Position numbers and translations under genes: made by a program. The notes below the pieces were generated by a model. It had not been told where the DNA came from, ran no database searches, and was given only the letters and a program-made list of their open reading frames with translations. Positions 34,061 through 45,065 of a stretch of 64,000 bases of DNA are shown piece after piece (the first letter of the stretch is position 1; every line of letters begins with the position of its first letter). Source of the DNA: Adenanthera pavonina (taxonomy: Eukaryota; Streptophyta; Magnoliopsida; Fabales; Fabaceae); NCBI GenBank assembly GCA_026686845.1, contig JAIVEN010000009.1, forward strand, positions 40,449,001 to 40,513,000. Direction: 5' to 3'.

Positions 34061-34117
34061 AAAGATATCTATTATGATCTAATACATAAAAAATGAGCCC
34101 TAATATAAGGTGTTACA
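34061..34117 (+). repeat. 57 bp end of the same LTR family in opposite orientation
   Basis: The segment ends ATAAGGTGTTACA and is the reverse complement of the first about 50 bp of 7366-10467 (TGTAACACCTTATATTAGAG). It is wedged between the LTR end at 34060 and the interrupted gypsy LTR resuming at 34118. Confidence 0.75.
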
Positions 34118-35104
34118 CTTGAAGTGGACTTGCCTAAAGCTTGAATCTTGATTTCTCTTTAGTTCCTTCTTCTTCCTTCTCACTTCCTCTTTGAGTTCTT
34201 TTTTCTCTTCTGGTTTTGGCTACTGAATGCTCATGGAATGAGGTGAAAAGAGGGTAATTAAATGGCTTAATTAGATGCCTAATGATGTAGTTAATCATGG
34301 TTAATTAGTAAAAGTAACCATGCTTACTTTTTGGCAAAAAATTCAACAACTTCTTGAGGAAGTTTACCAAACAATTTTGCTGCCTATGCTGCCCCAATTT
34401 CACACCCAATGAGAGGGCTTTAAGTGTCCAATCTGCTCAATTTTTCCTCATCCAAAGATATCTTGAACCGGATAATTTTTAACCATACTGATAAAACTAT
34501 TTTTTATAGTAAATTAGTATTTTTTGGCTACAGGACTATTCCAATTTTATTTTTATATTTTTCTAATTATCTTGTCCCAAATGTTATCTGTGTATGACCC
34601 ATTTTCTATCATGGTTACCTTTTAATCATTGGTGGGGCTCATAGTTTACTTTATCGGCTTACTGTTATTTTTGGTCACTTGGCATTGATTATTTTCTTAT
34701 TCTCAAATATTAACCCTCCATGCTATATACCATTGGACTTCTCTAATTGAGGGTTTTGTTTTGACAGTAATTTTACATATTTACAAAATTGCCCTTGACT
34801 TGTGTTAAATTATAATTTCTAAAACTTTTGGGTTAATAGGTGTAATTTTTTTCAAGGGCTTTTCTATTTCTTCTCCACGTAATTTTTATATATTTTGGGA
34901 CGTGGATGTAATTTTTATATTTCTTTTAGGGTAACAATATAATTTTCTTATTTTTCCTCCCAGCTGGGAAAAATAACCTCTTTACCGTTATTCACGTAAA
35001 ATGGTGTCTGTCCATTTTCGTGAATTCCTTATACATTTTGCATTATCATTGATTATGTCCTTTTTTTCTTTACTTAGTGTCCAATGAAATTTTGGGATAT
35101 TACA
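34118..35104 (-). repeat. 3' LTR of the - strand gypsy element (partial)
   Basis: It aligns with the last about 1.4 kb of the 5' LTR (56150-57564), both ending TTTTGGGATATTACA. The distal part is missing beyond 34118, where the LTR pieces at 32160-34117 abut. The intact copy of the site occupied by the small solo LTR in the 5' LTR is visible here at about 34862-34882. Confidence 0.85.
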
Positions 35105-36141
35105 TTTCTATCGTCCTTAAATTAAATTTCATCCTAAAAATTTAAGACATACCTTATGTAAATAGTACTGGATACTTCTGTCGCATCTGTGACTCCATCT
35201 CCCAGGTTGTTTCTTCTGTAGATAAGTCTTTCCAGACCACCTTCACTAAAGGAATGTCTTTGTTCCTCAGCTGTTTGACTCGATAATCTACTATTCTTTC
35301 AGGTAATACATTAAAGTAAAGATTATTTTGTAAGTCAATACATTCATGTTCTATTATATGTGAAGGGTCTAGCTAATATTTCTTTAATTGGAAGCCATGA
35401 AAAACAATACGAATTTGGTTTAGATTTAGTGGTAGGGCGAACTGGCAAGCTACAAGTCTGGCTTTTGAAAGGATTTTGAAAGGTCCAATATACTTGGTAC
35501 TAAGCTTTTTCATTTTGAGAGATCGGCCGACCCTAGTTATAAAAGATATTTTAAGAAATACATGGTCTCCTACTTCAAATTCCAACGGCTTCCTTCTTCA
35601 ATTTGCATAACTATTTTATCTACTTTGAGCCATTAATAACTTTTTCCTTATCAATTCAATCTGCTTGGAAGTCTAGTCTACGATCTCTGGACTTATCAAT
35701 TGCCTTTCACTCAATTCCGTCCAACAAAGTGGGGACCTGCACTTCCTACCATACAATGCTTCATAAGGTGCCATAAGAATACTGGAATAATAGCTGTTGT
35801 TATAGGAGAATTCTGCCAAGGGTAAGTATACATCCCAGTTTCCTTTCATCTCTAGCACACAAGCCCTTAGCATATCCTCTAATATCTAAATTTTCCTTTC
35901 AGTTTGTCCATCTGTTTAAGGGTGATATGATGTGCTAAATCTTAATTCAGTACCTAGGGCTTGCTATAATGATCTCCAGAAATTTGAGGTAAATCTTGGA
36001 TCTTGATCTAAAATGATGCTACTTGGCACTCCATGTAATCTTACTATCTCTTTTACATACAGTTGTGCCAATCTATCCAATGTATATGTTGACCTCATGG
36101 CTAAGAAGTGTGCTAACTTCGTTAGCCTATCCACTATTACC
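35105..36141 (-). pseudogene. Gypsy integrase core and C-terminal domain
   Basis: Leftward from 36141: VIVDRLTKLAHFL, the second catalytic Asp region (ILDQDPRFTSNFW), SYHP, GQTER with nearby stops, then LEMKGNWDVYLPLAEFSYNN, YEALYGRKCRSPLCWTEL (35873-35673), and FEVGDHVFLKISF and KLSTKYIGPFKIL (35585-35373), the GPY/F-type C-terminal domain. It ends with VDYRVKQLRNKDIPLVKVVW and TTWEMESQMR, a chromodomain-like tail. Stops include one where Gln is expected at HPQTDGQTER and one at the end of KKY. About 15 residues before VIVDRL are lost at the junction with the LTR insertion at 36142-38208. Confidence 0.9.
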
Positions 36142-38208
36142 TAGGGTTTGTGTGGGAGTATGTTTTTGGTTGATTTCCACCGATTGAATTATGGATAAAG
36201 GGATTATTGGAGTGTGATTTAGTGTTATTGATTCTTGGGTTTGAGTTTTGGTTGAATTATGATGGGTTTGAGTTAAACCCTAGGTTGGAATTAGGGAAAA
36301 GAAGTGGAAATCTGAAATGATATGTGTTGGTGTTTGTTTGAATGGTTGTTTAAAGTTTATTGGTTTGTGTGTATGTTGTTAGAACTCTGGGTTAAGCTTG
36401 GACGGCTAGATTGTGATTGTAGTATTATGGGAGTTATGTTAATTAAAGGCATATAGTTCGTGATTGGGGTGTTCTGGAGGCTTGCCTAAGCCCCTGTATG
36501 CGTGGTTCTGACAACCTGAGGTAACCAAGTGTTTGTTTGTACTGTATTGTTTGTATTGTATGATAGTACATATAATTTTGTATATATGCATATTTCTCTC
36601 ATACCACAATATTTATGTGTTTGTGTATATAGTTTTCTACATATCGTGGTATGCACACAGCTAGATGATGATTATGATTATAATGATGATTACATATGTG
36701 ATGAAGATATTGATATGATATGACATGATGTATAGCATAACATTAAGATGATGATGATTATTATTATTATTATATGATGATAAATGAGCATCACTACATG
36801 GCATTGTGAGACTGTGATATATGGTGGATTGGGTGGTGATGATATGATATATGATAATATATATGTTAGGGAGGATAAGGATGGAATATATATGTTAGGG
36901 AGGATAAGGATGAGATCTCTTCGGCAAAATCGCCTCTTATGGCTAGGAGGGGAAATGGGCGCAGTGGACTGTACCTTCCCTAAATCGCTGCCAATTTGTG
37001 GCCGGAAAGGGGAAAGAGAGCCACGGTCCGAACATTAATGTTACCTTTGGCCGAGTGCATTAATGGGAGGTGAGCTTGGTAATGTCTCAGAATTAGTCTT
37101 CACCGACTGTTGGAAGGGAATTGCCTATACTAAATGACATGTTATGACGACAGCTCATGGTTCTAGCTGTATGCGAGGTAGATATGCATTGCATTCATTT
37201 CATATTGTATTCTGGATTGTATGAGATATATATATGTATATGTGTGTGGTTGTCCCCGGTTACTGAGACATTGTCTCACACCACCCTCCATGACTAACCT
37301 TTCAGGTGAAGACTCTGGAGCTAGTTCGGAGAAGATCAAGAAGTCAACAATCTCTCTATCTTTGAGAATTCCAAGTTTAGTTAGTAGTTGTAATTTAGTT
37401 TATGCAATTTTGTGCCAAGTAGGTTGATGTAGTTTGATTGCCTGGATAAGTGCCCTAGGAGTATAGAGATGGATGTGATGTAATGATTTGTGATGATGAT
37501 AGTGGACCCCGGTATGGGTCTTTAATGTTTGAGTAGGTATTTGTATCTTAGTATGGTCGTATGTGAGCCCAGAGGTGGTTTCGGACCATGTATGTGAGTT
37601 TTGGGCACATAGCCTATTATGTGGTTTTGGGGTTCAAGGGGGTCAACTCTCGAAGGAAAGTTTTCTTCAAAGAAAAATCTCCTTGGACATATTGGTTTAG
37701 CCGAATTTTACCTGTGTGAAGAGTCTCCAAGTGTCCATTTGCCTTTGGTGGAAATTGGAGGTGATAGGTTGTAAGTTTTGGTCAAAAAGTGGCCAAAACG
37801 ATGTTCGTTGTCCAAAATCTCTAAATGGAGTTGGATTCAAGTGAAATTGGTGTCCATGATTAGATAATGATGAGAGTGACTTGTAGGAGTGGGAATCAAG
37901 TCAATCGAAGATTGGAGCATGAAGTTATGCGCATCGGAAATTAACCTGACAAATTTGCAATTTGCATATACAAGTTCTAATGTTGGGGCCATGGCACAAG
38001 CAAGTCAGTGGGCGTCAGTAAATCTATGAAGGGTCAGAGCCGTGGCGCTACTGTAGCTAGCGCGGCCCTAATTCAGTTTGTCGCTTTTTGAGCATTTTTC
38101 AAGGTTTTGGTGCTCTGGGAGATAAGCTTTGGAGTGGTTTAATTGTTATTAGAGGTATTTGAAGTATTTGGGCAAGGTTTCGAGGTTGAGAGTTGGTAGG
38201 GTGTTACA
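36142..38208 (+). mobile_element. 5'-truncated LTR of the TGTAACACCC family in the gypsy integrase
   Basis: It joins integrase at about 36141 with TAGGGTTTGTGTGGGAG, matching the family from roughly position 280 of the 24398-26803 copy, and ends TAGGGTGTTACA at 38208. It carries two minisatellite units (36865-36912) and the palindrome TGAGACATTGTCTCA at 37264-37278. The missing start and lost integrase codons indicate a deletion after insertion. Confidence 0.82.
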
Positions 38209-38590
38209 TGAAGTCCAATGAAATACTATCCCATTTTCTTTCTAAGATCTCTAGTGGATGTAACAATCTAGCAGGTTTTTGGTGCTCTATTTTTACTCTT
38301 TGACACACCAGGTATCTAGACACATGCTGAGTAATATCTCTTTTCATACTAGGCCACCAAACCAATTTCTTTAAATCATGGCACATTTTTTTAATACGTA
38401 GATGAATAGTATATTTACTCATTTGTGGCTCTGCCAAAACCTTTTCTCTTAACTTTGCTACTCGTGGTACATAAACTTTGTTTTGAAATCTCATTAGATT
38501 ATCTTCTGATACATTAAATCCTTGTATCTCTCCATGCCTTTGCTTTTCTTTAACTAACTTTACGAACTCATCCTCTTGTTGGGTTTTCAA
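38209..38590 (-). pseudogene. Gypsy integrase N-terminal region
   Basis: The frame 38590-38204 reads VKEKQRHGEIQGFNVSEDNL, VYVPRVAKLREKVLAE, KYTIHLRIKKMCHDLKKLVW, then SRYLVCQRVKIEHQKPARLL and ERKWDSISLDFM. It includes the HHCC zinc-binding segment, in which one Cys of the CxxC pair is replaced by Tyr (YLVC), and the first catalytic Asp (LDF). The adjoining LTR insertion ends it at the Met of DFM. Otherwise it is open for 128 codons. Confidence 0.9.
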
Positions 38591-38632
38591 TAAATCATTT
38601 AAAAATTCATTGCTAATTCTGGTCTTATGGAA

Positions 38633-38995
38633 CTATAAAAATAAATGTATGTCTCTGTAATCCTCCAGCATTTTCATTTCACAAATCATCATGTAGGCTA
38701 CGTGAATAGTTTTTCTGCTCCATGCATCAGCCACTACATTAGCTTTTCCTGGATGATATTTAATAGAATGATCATAATCTATTAACAAATCCATCCATCT
38801 TCTTTGCCTCACATTTAATTCTTTCAGATCTTCTAAATATTTGAGGCTCTTGTGGTCACAAAACACTTCTACCATTCCACCAAAAAGATGATGTCTCCAG
38901 ATCTTGAGAGCATGCAATATAGCTACAAGTTCTAAATCATGAGCGGGATAGTTTTCTTCATGTGGTTTCAATTGTCTAGAAGCATAAGCTACCAC
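38633..38995 (-). pseudogene. Gypsy RNase H domain
   Basis: The frame reads MVAYASRQLKPHEENYPAHD, LELVAILHALKIWRHHLFGG, EVFCDHKSLKYLEDLKELNV, RQRRWMDLLIDYDH and YHPGKANVVADAWSRK, the full second half of a plant gypsy RNase H and linker, without an internal stop. It parallels the + strand copy at 19606-21709 but is a different family member. Confidence 0.92.
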
Positions 38996-39159
38996 TCTAC
39001 CTTCCTACATTAATACACAACCCAATCCGTGCTTACTTGTATCTGTATAAAGCACAAGGGTTCTTTGGGATTAGGTATAGTTAATACAGGTAGAATAATT
39101 AATCTGTGCATTAGTTCATGAAAACTATTTTCACAATTTTTATCCCACATGAAAGGTTT

Positions 39160-39856
39160 GTCTTTTCAAGTAAGTTTTGTAAGCAGCAATGCAATTCGAG
39201 AAAAGTCTCGTATGAAACGTCTGTAATAGCTAGCTAAACCAAGAAAACTTCTTATCTCGGTTATAGTCTTGGCTAGCTCACACTTTAGGATAGCATTTAC
39301 TTTACTCGGGTCTACTGCAACCTCGTCCTTGGAGATGACGTGCCCTAAGAACCGTACCTCTGTGAGCCAAAACTTACTCTTACTTAGTTTTGCATACATC
39401 TTTCTTTCTTTTAAAACCGTCAAGACTATTCTCAAATGCATTTTGTGCTCCTCTAAAGACTTGGAGTACACTAATATATTTCGTGCTCCTGTTCATGTAG
39501 TCCATAAAAATTGCTAGAGCATTTGTCAGACCAAATGGCATTACTAAAATTTCATAATGCCCATAACGAGTTCTAAAAGTAGTTTTGAGAACATCTTCTG
39601 CCTTTACCCGTAATTGATGATACCCTGATCGTAAATCAATTTTTGAAAACATAGTGGCACCAGCCAACTGATATAATAGATCATCAATTATAGGTAAGTG
39701 GTATTAATTCTTTATTGTTACCTTATTTAGTTCCCTATAATCAATACATAATTAGAGGCTCCCATCTTTCTTCTTTACAAATAATACTAGAGCACCCCAT
39801 GGAGAAATGCTAGGTCTAATGAATCCTTTTTCTAATAACTCCTCAATCTGACTCCA
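39160..39856 (-). pseudogene. Gypsy reverse transcriptase with catalytic region deleted
   Basis: Leftward from 39856: IEELLEKGFIRPSISPWGAL, FVKKKDGSL, MFSKIDLRSGYHQLRV, RTRYGHYEILVMPFGLTNAL and FMDYMNR, then directly VYSKSLEEHKMHLRIVLTVL, FWLTEVRFLGHVIS and FLGLASYYRRFI. Between MNR and VYSKS only about 13 bases remain, where other plant gypsy RTs (and the + copy at 14313-14675) have about 20 codons including the catalytic IDD. The deletion removes the active site and shifts the frame. A stop also lies near 39700. Confidence 0.88.
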
Positions 39857-41240
39857 CTATGACAAAAATAACCTTTCTTAGCGCTTAATAGTTGGCGTTA
39901 TAGGGGAAAATGTCAATAAAAATGATGCATAGGCTTTTCTTGGTGGTTCTAAAAATAACCGCCAAGAAAAGTCTGACTTTTCTTGGCGGTTATTTGGCGA
40001 ACCGCAAAAAAAAGCCTCGCATCGGTTTTGTTGGCGGTTCTAGAATAACCACCAATAAAAGTCTAACCTTTTCTTGGCGGTTATTTGGTGAACCGCCAAC
40101 AAAAATGACGCTGGGGCTTTTCTTTGCGGTTCTCCAAATAACCACCAAGAAAAGTGTGACTTTTATTGGCGGTTATTTGGAGAACCGCCAAGAAAAGTTT
40201 TTACAACTTTTTAAAAAAAAAACACAAGGCACGGATCAGTACGCAAGCCACTGATCAATATTTATAACCATTGATAAAAAAGATCTGACAGCCTTCCTTT
40301 CTTTCCATCTCTTTCCTTAACACATCTCTTTCCACATCCACTCATACATTTTCATATCACGCATCAAACTCCATCACTTTCATATATTTGAATTTTTTCT
40401 CCCTCCACACTTAATCACTTTCGTTCCCTCTCTTTCTCTCTCCACACCCAATCTCTTTCTTTTTTGATCTGTAAGCTCTCTCTCCCTTACATGTCTTCTT
40501 CCTCTTTCATCAGATTCAGATCGTCGTTCTTACTCTTTCAATCAAATTTTATCATTCTCTCCTTTTCTGTTTTCTTTTATTCTCTTCTCCCTTAGTCAAG
40601 ATTTTCAAAGCTTGGTCAAGATTTTGTACAAATCTCGAAGCATGGTCCACATCTCATCTTGGCACCAACAGATTACAAGCTTCTTCTTCATCGGTGACTT
40701 TGTCCACTGCCTTCATCGCTGACTACAGTGTCTGTGTCTACCTCCACCGACAGCTTCGTTCTCTCTTATCTCATCTTGGCTTTGAAGCAAGAAAATGAAT
40801 CTTGAAGATGGAAGAAATTTTAAAGCTTGTAATTTTTTATGACTTAAGGTATAAATATTGATTTTGTGGCAAAAATTTTTTCTTCTTCTTTTTGATTTTG
40901 ATTTTCTTGTTACACTGTGGTTATGTAAAATTTCAATTTGATCTATCTATAATTTATGTTGTACATTTTTTTAACTTTTGGATAATTCTGGATTACTTAT
41001 TAAGGATGATTGTAGTTGTGATTACTTTTTTTTTAAAAGAAAAATTACCCTTTGTTGGCGGTTATTTGAAATAACCGCCAAGAAAGATTATTTTTAATAA
41101 AAAATTTACCCTTTGTTGGCCGTTATTTGAAATAACCGCCAACAAAAGTCTATTTTTGTTGGCGGTTAATTACCGCCAACAAAAGTTACCCCTTATATCG
41201 GCGCTCAAATAGTTGACGGTTTTAAACTGCCAATAAAGAC
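39857..41240. mobile_element. CACTA-like non-autonomous element with inverted subterminal repeats
   Basis: It sits in the gypsy gene between the EVEF and EELLEKGF blocks. The left end reads CACTATGACAAAAATAACC. The left 350 bp hold at least four copies of TTCTTGGCGGTTATTTGG alternating with the inverse AACCGCCAAGAAAAG. The right 200 bp hold more (GTTGGCGGTTATTTGAAATA and AACCGCCAACAAAAG). The middle has a C/T-rich leader-like zone (40280-40620) and no recognisable protein. The layout resembles the CACTA element at 577-5882, but I cannot define the right terminus or a target duplication exactly; the end is estimated from where gypsy protease-RT linker sequence resumes. Confidence 0.68.
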
Positions 41241-41998
41241 AAATTCAACCTCTCTTTCTGGTGGTAAATCTTTAAAATCCTTGGAAATACTTCTGGAAAT
41301 TCTTTTACTACGGGTATCTTTTCATCAACTTCCACATTAACTGAGAAGAAAACTAGGTAGGCTGAACATTCTTTTCCCAAGCATCTCTCAACTTGAACAA
41401 TTGATATAAAATTTAGCTTAGTCTCAGTATTTGGGATACTTTTCGGGGTAGGCAAGATTAGAACTTTGTTTTTACAATCGAGGAGAATATTATTGGTAGA
41501 GAGCCAGTTCATGCCTATTATGACATCTATATTTGGGAATGGCATGCATATAAGATCTAATATGGAGCAGCAATGTTCATATTGTACAATACAATTTAGG
41601 TGGACATGAGATGTGGTTGCTTGGTTACCGGTAGATGTGGACACATTCAAATCATATGGCAACTTAATTATTATCAGACCCAACCCTTTAGCACATTTAT
41701 AGGAAATGAATGAATGACTAGCACCTAAGTCAAACAAGGCATGTACAAGATAATCATTTACTTTAATCATACCTTCAATGAGATCAAGTGATTGTCGAGC
41801 CTCTTGTTGCGTAAGAGCGAAGACCCTTCCTTGTGCTTGTCGTTTGGTCTGTGCTATCTCTACTCTGCAATTTCTCGCAAAGTGTCCAGGTTTTCCACAT
41901 CTAAAGCATACGTTCTGCCCAGCTAGAGATGGTCTTCCACCATGTGTCTTGCCACATTGCTCACACATTAGGGCTTCTTTCTGTACATCTCTCTGCAT
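41241..41998 (-). pseudogene. Gypsy zinc knuckles and aspartic protease
   Basis: A frame of about 250 codons begins before two Cys-rich motifs, CEQCGKTHGG and CFRCGKPGHFARNC (a normal CCHC knuckle). The retropepsin follows: HALFDLGASHSFIS has DLG where DSG is expected, so the active-site Ser is Leu. DVIIGMNWLS is the second conserved block. The C-terminal part, VNVEVDEKIPVVKEFPEVFP, is the usual protease-RT linker and leads to PPEREVEF-like sequence, where the CACTA-like element inserted. The frame is unusually long for this window but the active site is altered. Confidence 0.9.
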
Positions 41999-42013
41999 AT
42001 CTCTTTGTATAAA

Positions 42014-42972
42014 TCATCCTCCCCCTCTTTTGCCTTCCCTTTTACCTCTTCTATTATTACATGATCTTTTTCTTTTCTTGCTCGATTCTCCTTCTTCAAA
42101 TGTAACTCTTCTTGTACTAGTTGGGATAGAAGAAATAAAGCTTTTATGATTCAAACTTCCTTTAGTGATTCTATTAAGCTTAACTAGCATATTGAACTCT
42201 CTAATTCTCATAGGTACAACTCTCTCTCTGTCTCTAATAGCTGGTATCAAACCTCTTTCTAGCTTCTCAATCTTCCATCGTTCATCATCTTGTTACTATA
42301 AGTATGTAGAATACCTTGCCAACTGCATAAAGGTAGTTATATATTCATCGACCGACTGATTTTCTCCTTATTGAAACATAATGAATTCCGCTTTCTTCTC
42401 ATCTCTTACCGATAGCGGGAAGTGCTTATCATAGAAATACTCTAGAAATATCTCCCATGTCAGGGGTATGTTACGAGCTTGCAGAATTAGCTTTGTGTTT
42501 CGCCACCATCGATCTGCCTCTTTCTCAAACATATAGGCGGCTAACAAAGCTTTCATCTCCGAGGTGCATCTCATTAGTCTAAATATCTTTTTAAGACTTA
42601 GTATCCAATTCTCCGCTACATGAACATCAAATTTTCCTTCAAAGGAAGGAGGATAATGCTTCCTGAACTGAGTTATAACATTTTGTTTATTGGCAAAGTC
42701 TATCGTTGCTTGATTTATCACTACAGTTGGAGTTTCTACTTGCTGCTGTGGACTTTGAATTGGCACCTCAGTTCTAACCTCAGGATTTTCTCTCTGATCT
42801 GCTATAGTCCTCTATAAGTCCTCAATAATTCTTTGTTGTTGATCCAATCTTTTCATAATGACTTGCAGGGGATCAACCTCCTGTGGAGTACCTTATTGCA
42901 GAATATCTTGCTGTAGAGCTCTTCCTTGTTCAGGAGTGGCCTTTCTAGATTGTCTTCTGGTATGTGTCATTT
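42014..42972 (-). pseudogene. Gypsy gag (capsid)
   Basis: The likely start is the ATG at 42972-42970 (MTHTRRQSRKATPEQG). A stop follows after about 25 codons. The core runs 42766-42368: ITQFRKHYPPSFEGKFDVHV, AENWILSLKKIFRLMRCTSE, ADRWWRNTKL, LTWEIFLEYFYDKHFPLSVR and EFIMFQ, the capsid domain of plant gypsy elements. The continuation at 42250-42014 (NMLVKLNRITKGSLNHKSF, then a Lys/Arg-rich KRKRSCNNRRGKREGKR) is the basic region before the knuckles. At least three stops or frameshifts are present. Confidence 0.88.
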
Positions 42973-43227
42973 TAATCTACACAATATTAAAATCACATTC
43001 ATATAGCAATTGTACATAAAGAACATATATAAACATATTATTTTATTCACATAGTCACTATATACATGCTTTCCCTCATATTCTTTTCTACATCATCATA
43101 CATCAGTCTTTCTATTCTACCTCTTATACCTTTTATGACTGCTTATATATTACATCTCAATATTAACAGTCAGTTAGTATTCTTTACATATATACATATT
43201 CACATATACATACGATCTGATTATCCT

Positions 43228-43496
43228 CTATGAGGAACTAGGACTATTTAGGAGGTAAATAGTTTCTGGATCCTCTTTCAGATCCTCTTCTGGATCCTCC
43301 TCTGGACTTTCTTCTAGATCCTCTTCTATCGGGTTCTCATGGTTTAGAAGTTCTATAGGATCAGTCTCAGTTTACACAGTATCTTCTAACTCCATCCTTA
43401 GTTGTTCTTGATGCCTCAATTTTTGAATATATTCTTCACTGGCCACTCTATTCTCATCTCATCTTTTATTGTACCTGAGTAGTCATCATCATCAGG
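43228..43496 (-). pseudogene. 3' part of the extra reading frame upstream of gypsy gag
   Basis: Between the Athila insertion and gag the - strand first reads DDDYSGTIKDEMRIEWPV, continuing in frame from the other side of the insertion when one target duplication is removed. After a stop and a frameshift it ends in an acidic repeat, NPIEEDLEESPEEDPEEDLK, and a stop at about 43228. The acidic run comes from repeated GGATCCTCTTC-type codons. It belongs with 53588-54427. Confidence 0.6.
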
Positions 43497-44996
43497 TATT
43501 TGCCACCGGGCTATACCACAAGCGTACGGGCTAAGGTAATAGTAAAGTGATAAGTGAGTATCATTTCCATAGGGACTTAGATTAAAAGTGATCAAACATT
43601 GAACATCGCATTTTCAATTAATTCGAGTAAAGCAATTAAAAAGTTCACTATTTAATTAACTTCTACTATGAAAGATAAGCGTATAAAATTAGCAACAAGG
43701 ACAACTAGGACTTGAAGAATTTAAAGAGACCTAGGATTATTCGTCCCCCTTGTATTTCATAAATATCCAATTGAACTCCTTTTACATTTGTTCTTAATGC
43801 AAGATTATGTTAGTCAAGATACCGATTTAGCTATATGTGCTCTCTCAAATCTTCAAATAACTGTTTAGTTTAATTAATTAAGTAATCTCTTAACTAGTTA
43901 ATTAAACTCCCAAATTCAATTCAAATCCTAAGTGACTATATAAGGTTAGTGAGTATATCTCTACCCCACTAACACAACTCTTTACTCAATAACGAAAGAT
44001 TTGAGTTCTCACATAACTCAACTCAAGTTCTCTATGTGAGGTAGCTTCCTCAAGCGTAACTTAAATAAACCAGACAATCTTATTGGTGGCCAAACAATAA
44101 GAGGCATTAAGAATAGAGCTAAATCAATATAAAGATGGCATTAATCACAAATATAACGAAGAAATGAGTATTTAATTCATACAAGGGTTCAGAATAATCC
44201 TAGAAATGGAGCACTAGTCACTCATGTTCAACAAAATCACAACAAAATATATCTCAATCAACATCATTATTGAACACAAGTAAGAAAAGAAAGAAGATGT
44301 AAAAAAACCGAAGAGGGAAGCTAAAATCTCTTCAACGCTTCAAACCTTAGCTTCATTCTCCTTCAACAAGCCTAACCCTAGCATACCTAAGCCCCCAAAG
44401 TTGAGTTCTGGACATCCTCTTTGTGCCCTAGCTCAGCCCTCTCGGATATTTCTTTCAAACCCTTCAAATACTCAATTCAAGTGAAGCTTTGTATTTTGTT
44501 GATGAAGGGTTGGCATCGCGGCTAAAGGATCCAGGCTGCGGCTTCGTGTCATCAAGCAGTGGTGTTTAGCTGACTGTTTGTCATGGGGCCACGACGTCAT
44601 ATCATGAAGTTGTGGCATGGGCATCTCAGGTTGTGGTCTTTGGCCACTGTCTGCTATGAGGCCGCGGCTTCATTCCATCATGCCGCTGCATAGTCTTCTT
44701 CAGATGCCTGCTTCCTTCTTTGCTCCCATGTTTTTCTCAAGTTACATTCTCTCCCTATTTTCCTGGTCTCCCAACTCTACAAAAGGGGCCTGGTTTCCCC
44801 ATGAGGTCTGCAACAAAGATGAGGATTTATAATATTTCATGGGAATAAAATAATGCATAATAAGGCAAAAACATACTACCATGCATTATTAGGATTAACT
44901 TATACATTTTCCTATTCTGAGTGTCAAGTATGTACAAATATGAATGCGTAACTCAAGGAAAATGTGCTGAAAGGATGTAATTTGGTATGATTAACA
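43497..44996 (-). repeat. 3' LTR of the Athila-type element
   Basis: On the + strand it runs from TATTTGCCACCGGG to GGTATGATTAACA (canonical TGTTTGCC start has G-to-A). It aligns throughout with 52105-53587; both contain TTTAATTAATTAAGTAATC and the same C/T-rich downstream block. Confidence 0.9.
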
Positions 44997-45065
44997 CACC
45001 CCCAAACTTAAATAATTACTCGTCCTCGAGTAAACTGAAGGAGTAAAACCAGCTAGATTGCATAA
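44997..45065 (-). other. Athila polypurine tract and 3' end of the interior
   Basis: The - strand reads ACTCGAGGACGAGTAATT followed by TTTAAGTTTGGGGGTGTG just before the LTR start. These are the signature sequences at this position in Athila/Tat elements. Confidence 0.88.

Noticed and set aside
41778..42149. 123-codon + frame opposite the gypsy zinc-knuckle and gag region
   Set aside because: It is the antisense shadow of the gag-protease frame, which has clear conserved motifs on the - strand.
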